From: Neisseria flavescens
Lineage (GTDB): Bacteria > Pseudomonadota > Gammaproteobacteria > Burkholderiales > Neisseriaceae
Direction: 5' to 3'
Assembly (NCBI RefSeq): GCF_005221285.1
Contig: NZ_CP039886.1
Coordinates: forward strand, 372,001 to 436,000
DNA length: 64,000 nt
The notes under the pieces were generated by a model. The model was not told where the DNA came from. It made no database searches and saw nothing but the letters and a program-made list of their open reading frames with translations. A program made the translations under genes and the position numbers. This document shows positions 41,874-51,334 of this stretch, in pieces. Each line of letters begins with the position of its first letter. Within the stretch, counting starts at the first letter, position 1.

Positions 41874-43103
41874 TTAGCGTTCGCTCAACGCTTGTTTCAT
41901 ACGCGTAATCGGTTTGATCAGGTATTGGAAGATGGTTTTTTTCACCGGTTTTGATGTCCACCGTTGCAACCATGCCCGGAATAATCGGCATAGGTTTGCC
42001 GTTTTTGTCTTTCAGTGAGTTGTTTTCGGTTTGGACGAGAACACGGTAATAAACTTGGTTCGGGTCAAGTTTCAAGTCGTTGGCACGGTTTTGCATAGAG
42101 TTGCTGACGGTATCGGCGCCGACGAGGGTAACTTTGCCTTCCAAACCGCCGTAGATGGAGTAGTCGTAGGCGCTGACTTTAACCAATGCAGGTTGGCCTG
42201 TGCGGATAAAGGCGATGTCTTGCGGGCGGATGTAGGCTTCGACCAGCAGTTTGTCGTCAACCGGGACGATTTGCATGATGTCTTCGCCTGCGTTCACAAC
42301 GCCGCCGATGGTGGTGACTTTTATGCCTTTGACGATGCCGCGCATAGGCGCGCGGATTTGCGAGCGTTCAACCGGGTCGGCACGCATGGCAACGTTTTCT
42401 TTGGATTGCGCCAGCTCGGATTCGGCTTGCAAGAGTTCGTTGTTGGCATCGGCTTTGTAGCGGTTGTGGCGTTCGGAGATTTGGGTGGCCAAGTCTGCGG
42501 AATCGCGGCGCATTCTTAAAAGTTCGACTTCGGAAACCACGCCTTCGGCAACCATAGGTGCAGTAATGGCAATTTCGCGGTCAAGCGCGGCCTTGCTTTG
42601 GGAGAGGCCGCTGACGGCATCGGTCATGGCTTGACGGCGTGCTTTGTAGGCGGCAATTTTGCGACGGCGAAGCTCAGAGCCCACGCTGTCAGAGAAGGAG
42701 AGCTTGGTGCCGTAGGCTTCGGCTTTAAGACGGGCAACGGTCGCTTCGAGGTTTTCGACTTTGGCTTCGCTTTCACGTAAAACGGCGGAGCTGCGCGTGT
42801 CGTCGAGTTTCATCAGAATCTGATCTTTCTCGACCATGTCGCCTTCTTTAACCATGATTTCGGTTACGATGCCGGAATCCAGGCTTTGGATTACTTGCTC
42901 ACGGCTGCTGGGAATGATATTGCCATTGCCACGGGTAACTTCTTCGACAGGGCTGTTGTAAGCCCAAATAACGAAGACAATCATGAGAATGAAAACAGGA
43001 TGATGACAATAAACTGGCCACTGTGTTTTTCTTTTTGAAGGGCGGCATTGAGGTCGCTGATGAGGTCGAGACCTTTAGATTTGACGTTGTTTTTGCGGCT
43101 CAT
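41874..43103 (-). pseudogene. Type I secretion membrane fusion protein (HlyD family), broken
   Basis: The original gene ran from the ATG at 43103 (MSRKNNVKSKGLDLISDLNA) to the TAA at 41874 (end ITRMKQALSER). Two single-base changes break it. Near 42986 one base is missing inside the membrane helix, so the first 40 residues run into a stop; the rest is open from 42984. At 41936-41942 an A7 run, where A6 is expected, replaces the last 22 residues with a different 42-residue tail. The middle still shows lipoyl-like and coiled-coil regions (SGIVTEIMVKEGDMVEKDQI) of HlyD proteins, which bridge the inner membrane ATPase to TolC. Confidence 0.88.
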
Positions 43104-43148
43104 AATCGTGTATCTTTATTGTGTTTGGTGGATTTTAACCATTAGGGC

Positions 43149-43187
43149 AGGCCGTCTGAAAGAGTAAGTAGGTTTCAGACGGCCTTT
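43149..43187 (-). terminator. DUS-pair hairpin between hlyB and hlyD remnants
   Basis: AGGCCGTCTGAAA and TTTCAGACGGCCTTTT arms with a loop of 13 bases. It lies directly beyond the hlyB stop. Confidence 0.7.
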
Positions 43188-43191
43188 TGCT

Positions 43192-44281
43192 TTATTGTGC
43201 TGCCGATTGAGGGGTGGCGGCAGCTTGTTGTTGCTGCTGTTTGACTGCAGCAGCTTGTTGCTGTTGTTGTTTGACGTTGGCTTCTTTGGCCTGTTTGTTT
43301 TGCATGAGTTTTTGCAATACCAGATCACGCGGGCCGTCCATCACGACTTTACCATTGTCCATCACAATAATTCGGTTGACGATTTGCAGCACTTGCGGAC
43401 GGTGGGTCACCATTTGCCGCCGACCATGGAAATCACGAAGATAAACAGCAACAGGAAAGGCAAGTCGACAATAGTCAACAAGCTGGCACTGGTCATGAAC
43501 TCGCGCACGGCTTCAAATTCGCGCAGGTTGCTGGCGTATGAACCGGAAGAAGCTGGACGGTCTGCCAGACGCAATGCCATCACGCGGCGGAACAGGGCGG
43601 AGCTGATGATCAAATCGACTTTTTTACCGGCAATATCGGTCAAGTGGCCGCGAATCATCTTGGTGGCAAATTCAAATAAAATCGCCAAGACCACGCCGAT
43701 GCTCAATACCCACAAGGTTTCATAGGCTTGGTTGGGAATCACGCGGTCGTACACGTTCATCACATACAGGGAGCTGACGAGCGCAAGGAAGTTGATGATG
43801 GTGGCCAAGATGACTTGGTAGTAGTAGCTGCGGAAACGCCAAATGACTTTCCAAAACCATGCTTTGGGCAGATGGTATTCAGGCAACTCCGAGCGCATAT
43901 CGGTAGCCATTTGGGGTTTGATAAACCAGCAGTAGCCCAAATACAGGCTGGAGAGCTGCTCATGGCTGAGTTCTTGTTCCAAACCGTCAACCTGGAGGAT
44001 ATGGTATTTGCGCTCTTGGCCGGAGCCTTCGATTTGGGTGATGACCGCTACTTCTTCGTTGTGCAGGATAATCATAACCGGCACGGCGAGCGAGGGGATG
44101 TCTTCCAGATTGCGTTTGGATAAGGTGTTTCAAATCCGTGGCTGCGCAGGACTTCGACCAGTGAGTGATAGTTGACCTTGAGCTTTTTGTCGCGCACGAC
44201 TTCGGCGGACAAAGCGGCTTCGGATATGGGCGCACCCAAAAGGCGGGTCACTAAAACGATGTGTTCAATGATGGCTTTCAT
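43192..44281 (-). pseudogene. Type I secretion ABC ATPase (HlyB/LapB type), deleted and frameshifted
   Basis: The 5' end (ATG at 44281, MKAIIEHIVLVTRLLG) encodes the N-terminal peptidase-like domain. A one-base loss near 44128 shifts the frame after HGFET; the second frame (to 43407) continues that domain and the first membrane helices (FRSYYYQVILATIINFLALV). At about 43412 the sequence jumps from ISMVGGK to VTHRPQVLQIVNRIIVMD, the H-loop at the end of an ABC domain. Roughly 350 residues, including Walker A, signature and Walker B, are missing. The glutamine-rich tail is intact. It cannot be functional. Confidence 0.9.
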
Positions 44282-44324
44282 ATTTTTTCGCGTAATGTTT
44301 TTGGTTTAACCAGCGGATATGGCT

Positions 44325-45593
44325 TTATTTTTGTACCAAACCGACCCAAGCGGAGATTTTGGCCTGGGTATTTAAATAGTCGAGCGCCGCATCGCGGAAA
44401 TCGTTGCGGGCGGCAACGTAATCCTGTTCGATGGAAGATAACTCGCTGTATGCGCTCAAAACGTCGGTCAGCGTACGTCGGGCGATTTTAAACTGCAATT
44501 CGTACACTTTGATGACTTCTTTTTGGGCGGCGATGTGTTGCGCCGTCAGCGCGGTACGCTGTTCGCTTTCCTGCATATCGATGGCGGATGTTTGAACGCG
44601 TTCGTTCATGTCGCGCAGGATTTGTTCAGACTTGGCTTCTGCGGCGATCAATGATTTGGCATTGCGTTCTACATTGTGTCTTGCAGCAATATCCAACACA
44701 TTTCATGCAACGTTTAAATAAAGCTGTCTGGTGTTGCGCGTCGCACTGCCTTCCAAATTGAGGGCAGGCAGGCATTAGGCTTTGGAAGCGTCCAAATCGG
44801 CACGGACGCTGTCGCGTTCGGCCAATTGTGCCTGATAGGACGGATTGTTGTTGCGGTTGGGGTTGTTGAAACGTTCGCTGATGGATTTCGCCGTGTCGTT
44901 TTTAAACGGATCTTCCAAATCGTTGGCAGTCAGCTGGCGCGAGGTATAGCGGGACAGGCGGCTCAGTGCCAAATCCATGGTGCGGCGTTGTTGGGCAATG
45001 ATGTTTGCCACTTGCAGTTGGCGCACGCGCGCTTCAATCAGCTCGGAACGGCGGCCTGCATCATATTTGACGATGGTGTCCAAGTCTTTTAAGAGGTTGT
45101 TGTGGCGTGCCAAAGTCTGTTCGTTGAGGATCAGGGTTTCTTTTGCACGCAATGCGCTCAGGTAGAGGCGGCCGATATCGCTGCCCAGCTGCTCTTGGCT
45201 TTCGGTGTATTTGTGTTGATAGTATTCTTCGCGGCTGCGGTCGCGGCGGACGGCGGCTTCAATCGCACCCCATGAGTAGATGTTCACGCTGCCGCGCACG
45301 CCGATACCGTCATCCATGTCGTTGCTGTTGTATTTATTGTGTTGCGCCAGCACTTTCGTACCGGTCAGGGTAACGACAGGATAATGGCGTGCGCGCGTGG
45401 CTTTGGTCGTGCTTTGTGCTGCTTCTTGAGTGGCTTTGGCTTCACGCACAATCGGGTCGCTGATTAAAGCGTCCCTGAGGATGTCTTGCAGGCTGTATGC
45501 AGAGGCCGTCTGAAACGGCAACAGACAGCAGGCGACGGCAATGGCCGATGACAATAAACGGGGCTTTGTGGGTGAAGAATAAATATGCGACAT
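44325..45593 (-). pseudogene. TolC family outer-membrane channel protein, two stop codons
   Basis: A single 1269-base frame encodes a TolC-like protein of 422 codons, broken by in-frame TAA (44775-44777) and TGA (44700-44702). A signal peptide (LLSSAIAVACCLLPFQTASA) and the repeated TolC hairpins (SLQDILRDALISDPIVREAK, ALRAKETLILNEQTLARHNN, QFKIARRTLTDVLSAYSELS) are visible. The TGA stands where a tryptophan (VAWNVLD) is likely. Some sequence near the first stop may also be lost. TolC would have formed the exit duct for the adjacent HlyB/HlyD pump. Confidence 0.9.
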
Positions 45594-45836
45594 GATTTTT
45601 AACCAAATGATTTATATATTATCGTTGTCTGTATCGGGTATCGCCTGAGGCATGACCGGGCGAATTTTGAACGAGAACACATACATTTACAAAGCATAAA
45701 GCATTTTTTCCAGCTTTTCACAATATTCTGATAAAAGGTCGAGATACATGCCTTAAAGTATATTATTGCAGAGCGCGACTATCGTATTTAATGATTTTAA
45801 TGTAAAAAATCTATCAAAAAGGCCGTCTGAAAGGAT
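45594..45836. other. Intergenic region upstream of the tolC remnant
   Basis: AT-rich, about 240 bases, ending in a left DUS arm (45820-45831) that abuts IS copy 3. I see no gene in it. Confidence 0.4.
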
Positions 45837-45895
45837 TGAACTGCACCCCAAAAGTTGGACACCCCCCCCTCCAACTCACAAGGTGCAGTTTTTTT

Positions 45896-46246
45896 ATGGG
45901 CAAATATACATTACACTTCAAATACCAAGCCGTACTCCACTACCTGCACATACGCAGTCAACAGCGTACCGCAGACCACTACGGCATTTCCCGAACCAAC
46001 CTGCGACGATGGATACGCGCCTATCAAGAAGGCGGCATCGGCGCACTCGAACATCCCCAATCCAAAACCATGCCCCAACACCGCAAAAACCCCTTCATCG
46101 CCGACAAACCCGACCACGAAAAAACACAGGCAGAGCTTATCGAAGAGTTGTGCTATATGCGCGCAAAGGTTGCCTACCTAAAGGAGTTAAAAGCCCTCAG
46201 CAAAAAACAGACCGAAAAGGACAAAGCCAAACCGTCCAAACACTGA
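45896..46246 (+). CDS. IS3-family transposase OrfA, copy 3
   Basis: A 116-residue OrfA, intact, with the same helix-turn-helix and leucine-rich C-terminus as the other copies (one change, RTNLRRW for RTHLRRW). The A6 slippage candidate is at 46202-46207. Confidence 0.9.
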   Translation: MGKYTLHFKYQAVLHYLHIRSQQRTADHYGISRTNLRRWIRAYQEGGIGALEHPQSKTMPQHRKNPFIADKPDHEKTQAELIEELCYMRAKVAYLKELKALSKKQTEKDKAKPSKH

Positions 46247-47046
46247 GGGCGCAACACCCGCTCAAATACCTGCTGCACATCGCAAACCTGCCCAAAAGCA
46301 GCTTTTACTACCATCATCAGGACCGACCCGACCCCAATGAAGCCGACAAAGCCCTTATCGCCGAAATCTACGAACGGCATAAAGGACGCTACGGGCAAAG
46401 GCGCATTGCAGCAGCATTAGGTTGGAACCGCAAAAAAGTGGCGCGGCTGATGAGGCAGCTAGGACTGAAAGCCCTCATACGGGCAAAAAAAGCCTACCGC
46501 CATCCCGCCATGGGCGAAATATCGGAACACCTCCTCAAACGCCGGTTCAAAGCCCGAAAGCCCAACGAAAAATGGCTGACCGACGTGACCGAACTCAAAG
46601 GAAAGGACGGCAAACTGTACCTCTCGCCGATCTTGGACCTGTTCAACCGCGAAATCATCGCCTACGCCATGAGCCGCAGAGCCGACAGTGAAATGGTGAA
46701 GGAAATGCTCGAAAAAGCGGCACCCCGGCTGACTGATAAAGGAACGATGCTTCATTCCGACCAAGGTGTGCTGTACCGTACGGCGGGGTATAGGGAATTG
46801 CTTGCGGAGTATTTCATGGTTCAAAGCATGTCGCGAAAGGCGAATTGTTGGGACAATGCACCGATGGAAAGCTTCTTTGCGGTGCTGAAGACGGAGTGTT
46901 TCTACCGTGCAGGGGAATTGACGGTGGATGAATTGATGAAACAGATAGATGACTATATGGATTACTACAACCGCGAGCGTTGCAGTTTGAAATTGAAAAA
47001 GCTGAGTCCTGTCGCATACAGAACCCGGCTTACACAGAGTGCCTGA
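46207..47046 (+). CDS. IS3-family transposase OrfB, copy 3
   Basis: A 279-residue integrase domain read by presumed -1 frameshift. The acidic triad is intact (WLTDVTEL, HSDQG, APMESFF). It differs from copies 1 and 2 at about ten residues in the N-terminal half, so it is an older or separately acquired copy. Confidence 0.88.
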   Translation, partial: TDRKGQSQTVQTLRAQHPLKYLLHIANLPKSSFYYHHQDRPDPNEADKALIAEIYERHKGRYGQRRIAAALGWNRKKVARLMRQLGLKALIRAKKAYRHPAMGEISEHLLKRRFKARKPNEKWLTDVTELKGKDGKLYLSPILDLFNREIIAYAMSRRADSEMVKEMLEKAAPRLTDKGTMLHSDQGVLYRTAGYRELLAEYFMVQSMSRKANCWDNAPMESFFAVLKTECFYRAGELTVDELMKQIDDYMDYYNRERCSLKLKKLSPVAYRTRLTQSA

Positions 47047-47112
47047 ATAGGCTTTTATGAGTGTCCAAGATTTGGGGGCCAGTTCAGATTTTCAGACGGC
47101 CTTTTTTCAACC

Positions 47113-48372
47113 TTAATCCTTACGTTGCAATACAGCGGCAAAGAAGCCGTCGGTTTGGTGTTCTCCGGAGTTGAGACGCAGGTATTTGCCGGTATCCAAA
47201 TCGACCTTTAGGCTTTGCAGAAGTTCGGCGCAGTTGACGAGTTCAAATTCGGGATGTTCGGACAGGAAACGTTCGACCTGCAACTCGTTTTCTTCCGGCA
47301 ACACGCTGCAGGTGGCGTAAACCAGCCTGCCTTGCGGTTTCACCAGTTTGGAGGCGGCATCGAGGATGCTGTGCTGCTGTTCCAAAAGGTTGGCTACGGT
47401 CTCGGCGGATTGGCGGTATTTGAGGTCGGGATTGCGGCGCAGCGTGCCCAAACCGGAGCAGGGCGCGTCCACCAACACACGGTCGGCTTTGCCTGCCAGT
47501 CGGGCGATACGGGTATCGTGTTCGCTGCTGATGCGTTCGGGGTGGATATTGGTCAGTCCGGCGCGGGTCATGCGCGGTTTGAGGTTGGCAAGGCGTTTTT
47601 CGGCGATGTCGAAGGCGTAGATTCTGCCTTTGTTCGCCATTTGCGCGCCGACAGCCAAGGTTTTACCGCCTGCGCCGGCGCAGAAATCGACAATGATTTC
47701 GCCGCGTTTTGCACCCACCAATAAGGCAAGCAGCTGGCTGCCTTCGTCTTGGACTTCCAGCGTGCCGTCTAAAAACAACTCGTGTTTGTTAAGCGCAATT
47801 TTATTTTTCAGGCGGATGCCCCAAGGCGAATAAGGCGTGGCTTCTGCATCGGTACTTTCGGCTTGCAACAGAGGTAGCACTTTATCTCGTTTGCCTTTCA
47901 AGGTATTGACGCGGATGTCGAGCGGGGCAGGTTGGTTGATGCTGCGGCCGAAGGCGAGGATTTCTTCTTCGCTCCAATGCTGTTGCAGTTGTTCCACCAG
48001 CCATTGCGGCAATTCTGCGGCGGTATTCAGGCCGTCTGAAAACTCGGTTTTACGGGCTTTCAAATTGCCGAGGAACTTTGTTTCTTCTTCATCAGGCAGG
48101 TCTTTGATTTGGCTGATATTGGTGCTTCTGCCGAGAACCAGTGCGGCAAGTGCGGCTTTGCGCGGTTGCGCGTGCGGACGGCGCAGGGCAGTGCTGATTT
48201 TTTGATAGTGTCTCAGCGCGGCAAAGGCGGTTTCGGCGATTTCATGGCGGTCTTGGCGGCCGAGCTTTTTGTGTTCGCGGAAATAGGCGGTGAGGACGGC
48301 ATCGGAAGGCTGTTTGAAAGTCAGCATTTCAGCCAAAACTTTGGCGGTATGGTCGAGTTGTGCGGCGTTCAT
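47113..48372 (-). CDS. RsmB/NOP-family RNA cytosine-C5 methyltransferase
   Basis: A 419-residue AdoMet-dependent RNA m5C methyltransferase. The AdoMet site is visible (IIVDFCAGAGGKTLAVGAQM), followed by the two catalytic cysteine motifs: DAPCSGLGTLRRNPDLK and ATCSVLPEENE. An N-terminal domain of about 140 residues is of the RNA-binding kind in this family. The ATG at 48372 begins the conserved part; a longer frame from 48462 overlaps the upstream gene. It may modify 16S rRNA like RsmB, but which base cannot be told. Its terminator has been opened by IS copy 3. Confidence 0.92.
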   Translation of the reverse strand: MNAAQLDHTAKVLAEMLTFKQPSDAVLTAYFREHKKLGRQDRHEIAETAFAALRHYQKISTALRRPHAQPRKAALAALVLGRSTNISQIKDLPDEEETKFLGNLKARKTEFSDGLNTAAELPQWLVEQLQQHWSEEEILAFGRSINQPAPLDIRVNTLKGKRDKVLPLLQAESTDAEATPYSPWGIRLKNKIALNKHELFLDGTLEVQDEGSQLLALLVGAKRGEIIVDFCAGAGGKTLAVGAQMANKGRIYAFDIAEKRLANLKPRMTRAGLTNIHPERISSEHDTRIARLAGKADRVLVDAPCSGLGTLRRNPDLKYRQSAETVANLLEQQHSILDAASKLVKPQGRLVYATCSVLPEENELQVERFLSEHPEFELVNCAELLQSLKVDLDTGKYLRLNSGEHQTDGFFAAVLQRKD

Positions 48373-48407
48373 AATGCAATGGGTTCTCTTAAAGTTGGGA
48401 AAGGGTT

Positions 48408-49256
48408 TCAGACGGCCTTCATGATGCGTTCGATTTCGTGCCAAAAGCCGTCCGGCCGACATTCCAAAACAGCAATCAAGCCTTGATCGATATGGCGGAT
48501 TTCGGTTTCGTTTAATGCTTCGGTTTCGGCAACACGCGCAGGCGCGAGGTAGGCCATACGGTCGAGCAGGTGGTAGCGCACTTCTCGGCGTTCAAACCCG
48601 TATTCCGCCCAATCTTGAATATAGACGCCGCGCCAACCGTATGGATTAAGCGGCGGCTCAAAAGCATGGAAACCGTGTGGGAAAAATCCGATGCCGCGCA
48701 CGATGGATGCAGGGAGCGGATTTTCCGGCTGGCCTTGTGTCGCTAAGGTCGCTTTGCCTTGCGGCGTATGCAGCAGTTTGGATTGCTGCACCAGTTTGGC
48801 GGCTTTGTCCGTCAGCGTATCTTTAGGATTGAGGCCGTGCAGGTTTTGCACTTGGTCTCCGCCGTAGTATTTACACGCCAGCTCGATATGGTAGGGCTGT
48901 TGGTTGAGGGAAACGACAAAATCCGCAGCCCCCAAAGTTTGGCTGCCTGAAAAAACGGGCAGGTTGTATGCGTGCAGCTTGGCGTGCGGTGCGTTGGCAA
49001 ACCAGAAAGCCAGCAGCTCTTCGGCATAAATGCCGAGACGGTGGCCGAACGGGGCGCATCGGGCGAGGTAATCCTTCAGCGGCGTGGGATCGGCATCCAA
49101 TGCCAAAAGGTAGCGGAAACCGTGTTCCCCCAGTAGTTCGCGCACGCTCAATTCGCAACCGCTTTGCCACAAAGGCGGCGCAGTCAGCAGCGAGGCAAGG
49201 TCGCGGACGGGTTGGCTGGTGAGTTTCCACCATAATGCGTCTAGGGCGTAATTCAT
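48408..49256 (-). CDS. DUF1853 family protein
   Basis: A 282-residue protein of the DUF1853 family. It has conserved blocks (LDALWWKLTSQPVRDLASLL, GHRLGIYAEELLAFWF, LGAADFVVSLNQQPYHIELACKYY, GRGIGFFPHGF-like). The acid-rich ADFVV...HIELACKYY pattern recalls PD-(D/E)XK nuclease folds, but this is only a resemblance. The last codons AAG GCC GTC TGA are supplied by a DUS, which thus provides the stop. The start may instead be the ATG at 49277, inside another DUS. It lies 35 bases upstream of the methyltransferase and is probably cotranscribed. Confidence 0.82.
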   Translation of the reverse strand: MNYALDALWWKLTSQPVRDLASLLTAPPLWQSGCELSVRELLGEHGFRYLLALDADPTPLKDYLARCAPFGHRLGIYAEELLAFWFANAPHAKLHAYNLPVFSGSQTLGAADFVVSLNQQPYHIELACKYYGGDQVQNLHGLNPKDTLTDKAAKLVQQSKLLHTPQGKATLATQGQPENPLPASIVRGIGFFPHGFHAFEPPLNPYGWRGVYIQDWAEYGFERREVRYHLLDRMAYLAPARVAETEALNETEIRHIDQGLIAVLECRPDGFWHEIERIMKAV

Positions 49257-49277
49257 GCTTATCCGAATATCAGTCAT

Positions 49278-49313
49278 GCCGTCTGAAAGTCTGGAAATGT
49301 TTTCAGACGGCCT
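49278..49313 (-). terminator. DUS-pair terminator after trmJ
   Basis: GCCGTCTGAAA (AT-type) and TTTTCAGACGGC arms with a 14-base loop, just beyond the trmJ-like stop. Confidence 0.7.
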
Positions 49314-49316
49314 TAA

Positions 49317-50132
49317 TCAGTCTTTTTTATGGATACGGTGGCTGACGGTATTGAAAAAACCGCGCAGGATGTCGATGTCTTCGGTTTGCGTGTTGGCGCG
49401 TCCGAACAGGCTTTGCATACGGCGCATCAGGCGTTCTCCGTTGCGGCGGTTGAAAAAGCCGATGTCGTTCATCACGCTTTCCATATGGGCGACCATGCCT
49501 TTGATTTGTTCGTGGGTCGCGGCGTGGTCTTCCTGTTGCAGATGGGTCATGGGCGAATCGGTTTGGCTGAAGATTTCGTAGCACACGACCTGCACGGCTT
49601 GGGCGAGGTTGAGCGAGAAATAGTCGGGATTGCCGTTGATGGTCATCAGTCGGTTGCAGGCTTGGACTTCTTCGATGCTCAAGCCGAAAGTTTCGTTGCC
49701 GAAAACCAGCGCCACTTTCTCGCCGCGGTTGGCGGCCTGTAGTAATTCGGGTACCAAATCGCGCGGCGTTTGCAGCGGCGCAGTGATTTCGCGGCGGCGG
49801 CTGGTCAGGGCGCAGGCGATAGTGGTGTCGGCAAGGGCTTTGTCCAAAGAAGCGGCAATGGTGGCATTTTCCAAAACGTCCGCCGCGCCGGAAGCGAGGA
49901 TGAAACTTTCTTCAGGCAGTGCAAAACTTTGCACGTCATCGGGATTGAAAACGGGCGGGTTTTCCGTCATCGGCGTTGCCATCAGATTTGGGGCGACGAT
50001 GGTCAATTTGTGCAGGCCCATTGTTTTCATGGCGCGCGCGGCGGAGCCGATATTGGCGGGATGGCTGGTACGCGTGAGGATGATGCGGATGTTGTCCAGA
50101 TAAGCGGGCAGGGCGGGTTTTTCGGAAGTCAT
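49317..50132 (-). CDS. trmJ: TrmJ-like SPOUT RNA 2'-O-methyltransferase
   Basis: A 271-residue SPOUT (TrmH/SpoU group) methyltransferase. The three motifs are visible: RTSHPANIGSAARAMKTMG near residue 20, KVALVFGNETFGLSIEEV near 125 and YFSLNLAQAVQVVCYEI near 160. A C-terminal extension of 90 residues matches TrmJ, which methylates tRNA position 32. The ATG at 50132 begins the conserved region. Other SpoU subgroups cannot be excluded. Confidence 0.88.
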   Translation of the reverse strand: MTSEKPALPAYLDNIRIILTRTSHPANIGSAARAMKTMGLHKLTIVAPNLMATPMTENPPVFNPDDVQSFALPEESFILASGAADVLENATIAASLDKALADTTIACALTSRRREITAPLQTPRDLVPELLQAANRGEKVALVFGNETFGLSIEEVQACNRLMTINGNPDYFSLNLAQAVQVVCYEIFSQTDSPMTHLQQEDHAATHEQIKGMVAHMESVMNDIGFFNRRNGERLMRRMQSLFGRANTQTEDIDILRGFFNTVSHRIHKKD

Positions 50133-50307
50133 GTTTTGTTTTCTGTTTGTACGGGAATCAGGTATAATGCGCCATCTTTTTGTTTTCAGACGGCCTTTTT
50201 CCATGCCGTCTGAAATGTTCTTTAACAGCATCGGAAACGATTAACAGCCTCTTGTGTGCCTTGTTCGGCGCATTAGGGCGTATTTTACCTGAATTAGGAA
50301 GAAAACC

Positions 50308-51093
50308 ATGAATCCGTTTTTAAATACCGCTTTCAAAGCCGCCCGTAAAGCAGGGCAAATGATGATTCGCGCCGCCGGCAATCTGGATGCCGTCAAAGTA
50401 GACAGCAAAGCATTCAACGACTTCGTTTCCGATGTTGACCGCAGCTCCGAGATGATTTTGGTGGAAGCGCTCAAAGAAGCCTATCCGCATCACAAAATCA
50501 CTTGCGAAGAAGGCGGCTCCCACGGTAAAGCCACCGCCGAGTACGAATGGATTATCGATCCGCTCGACGGCACAACCAACTTCCTCCACGGCCATCCTCA
50601 ATACGCCATCTCTATGGCACTCCTGCACAAAGGCGTGTTGCAAGAAGCTTTGGTGTACGCACCTGAGCGCAACGACGTATATATGGCTTCCCGCGGCAAA
50701 GGCGCGTTGCTCAACGACCGTCGTATCCGCGTTTCCAACCGCATCGAATTGAACCGCTGCCTGATCGGTACAGGCTTCCCTGTTGTCGATCAAAGCATGA
50801 TGGACAAGTATCTGGCGATTTTGAAAGATTTCTTGGCAAAAACCGCCGGCGGCCGTCGCGAAGGCGCGGCTTCTTTGGATTTGTGTGCCGTTGCGGCCGG
50901 CCGTTTGGACGGTTTCTTCGAGTTCAACCTCAAGCCTTGGGATATTGCCGCCGGTGCATTGATTGTTCAAGAAGCAGGCGGTATCGTTACCGATATGTCC
51001 GGTGATGAAGGCTGGTTGGAAAGCGGCGACATCGTTGCGGCCAATCCTAAAGTATTGGCGCAAATGCTGAAAATTATTTCTGAACACCAATAA
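50308..51093 (+). CDS. suhB: Inositol monophosphatase family protein SuhB
   Basis: A 261-residue Mg-dependent phosphatase. Metal-binding motifs are visible: EEGGSHG near residue 68, IIDPLDGTTNFLHG near residue 83 and KPWDIAAGALIVQEAGGIV near residue 212. E. coli SuhB also helps rRNA transcription antitermination and ribosome assembly, which could be its main job here. The start follows TTAGGAAGAAAACC. A possible -10 (TATAAT, 50163-50168) lies upstream. Confidence 0.94.
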   Translation: MNPFLNTAFKAARKAGQMMIRAAGNLDAVKVDSKAFNDFVSDVDRSSEMILVEALKEAYPHHKITCEEGGSHGKATAEYEWIIDPLDGTTNFLHGHPQYAISMALLHKGVLQEALVYAPERNDVYMASRGKGALLNDRRIRVSNRIELNRCLIGTGFPVVDQSMMDKYLAILKDFLAKTAGGRREGAASLDLCAVAAGRLDGFFEFNLKPWDIAAGALIVQEAGGIVTDMSGDEGWLESGDIVAANPKVLAQMLKIISEHQ

Positions 51094-51150
51094 GCATTTA
51101 TAGAGAACGGTCTGTATTTATCTTTGCAGGCCATGTTCTCAATAATCGGT

Positions 51151-51194
51151 AAAAGGCCGTCTGAAACCTGAAATAGGGTTTCAGACGGCCTTTT
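51151..51194. terminator. DUS-pair terminator after suhB
   Basis: AAAAGGCCGTCTGAAACC and GGTTTCAGACGGCCTTTT form an 18-base stem with a T run. Confidence 0.85.
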
Positions 51195-51334
51195 GTTTTG
51201 TTGTTAACGGATTCGGATAAAGGCTGAAAATACGGTTTTAAAAGGAGGCGTTTTTTTAATTTTGTCTGTATTTTTTATTGCTTCGCAGTTATGATGTGGA
51301 TACGTTTGGCTGAAATAATGCCGCATGAAATCAG

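Larger units (their letters stand above)
45837..47086 (+). mobile_element. IS3-family insertion sequence (IS150-like), copy 3
   Basis: A 1250-base copy with the same terminal repeats. It is flanked by a perfect three-base target duplication GAT (45834-45836 and 47087-47089). Removing it and one GAT restores a continuous DUS hairpin: AAAAAGGCCGTCTGAAAGG joined to ATTTTCAGACGGCCTTTT. So it too landed in the loop of a terminator, here that of the downstream rRNA methyltransferase gene. Its sequence differs from copies 1 and 2 at more positions (for example IAEIYERH for LVETYRRH), and its left-end C tract is C8. Confidence 0.94.
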
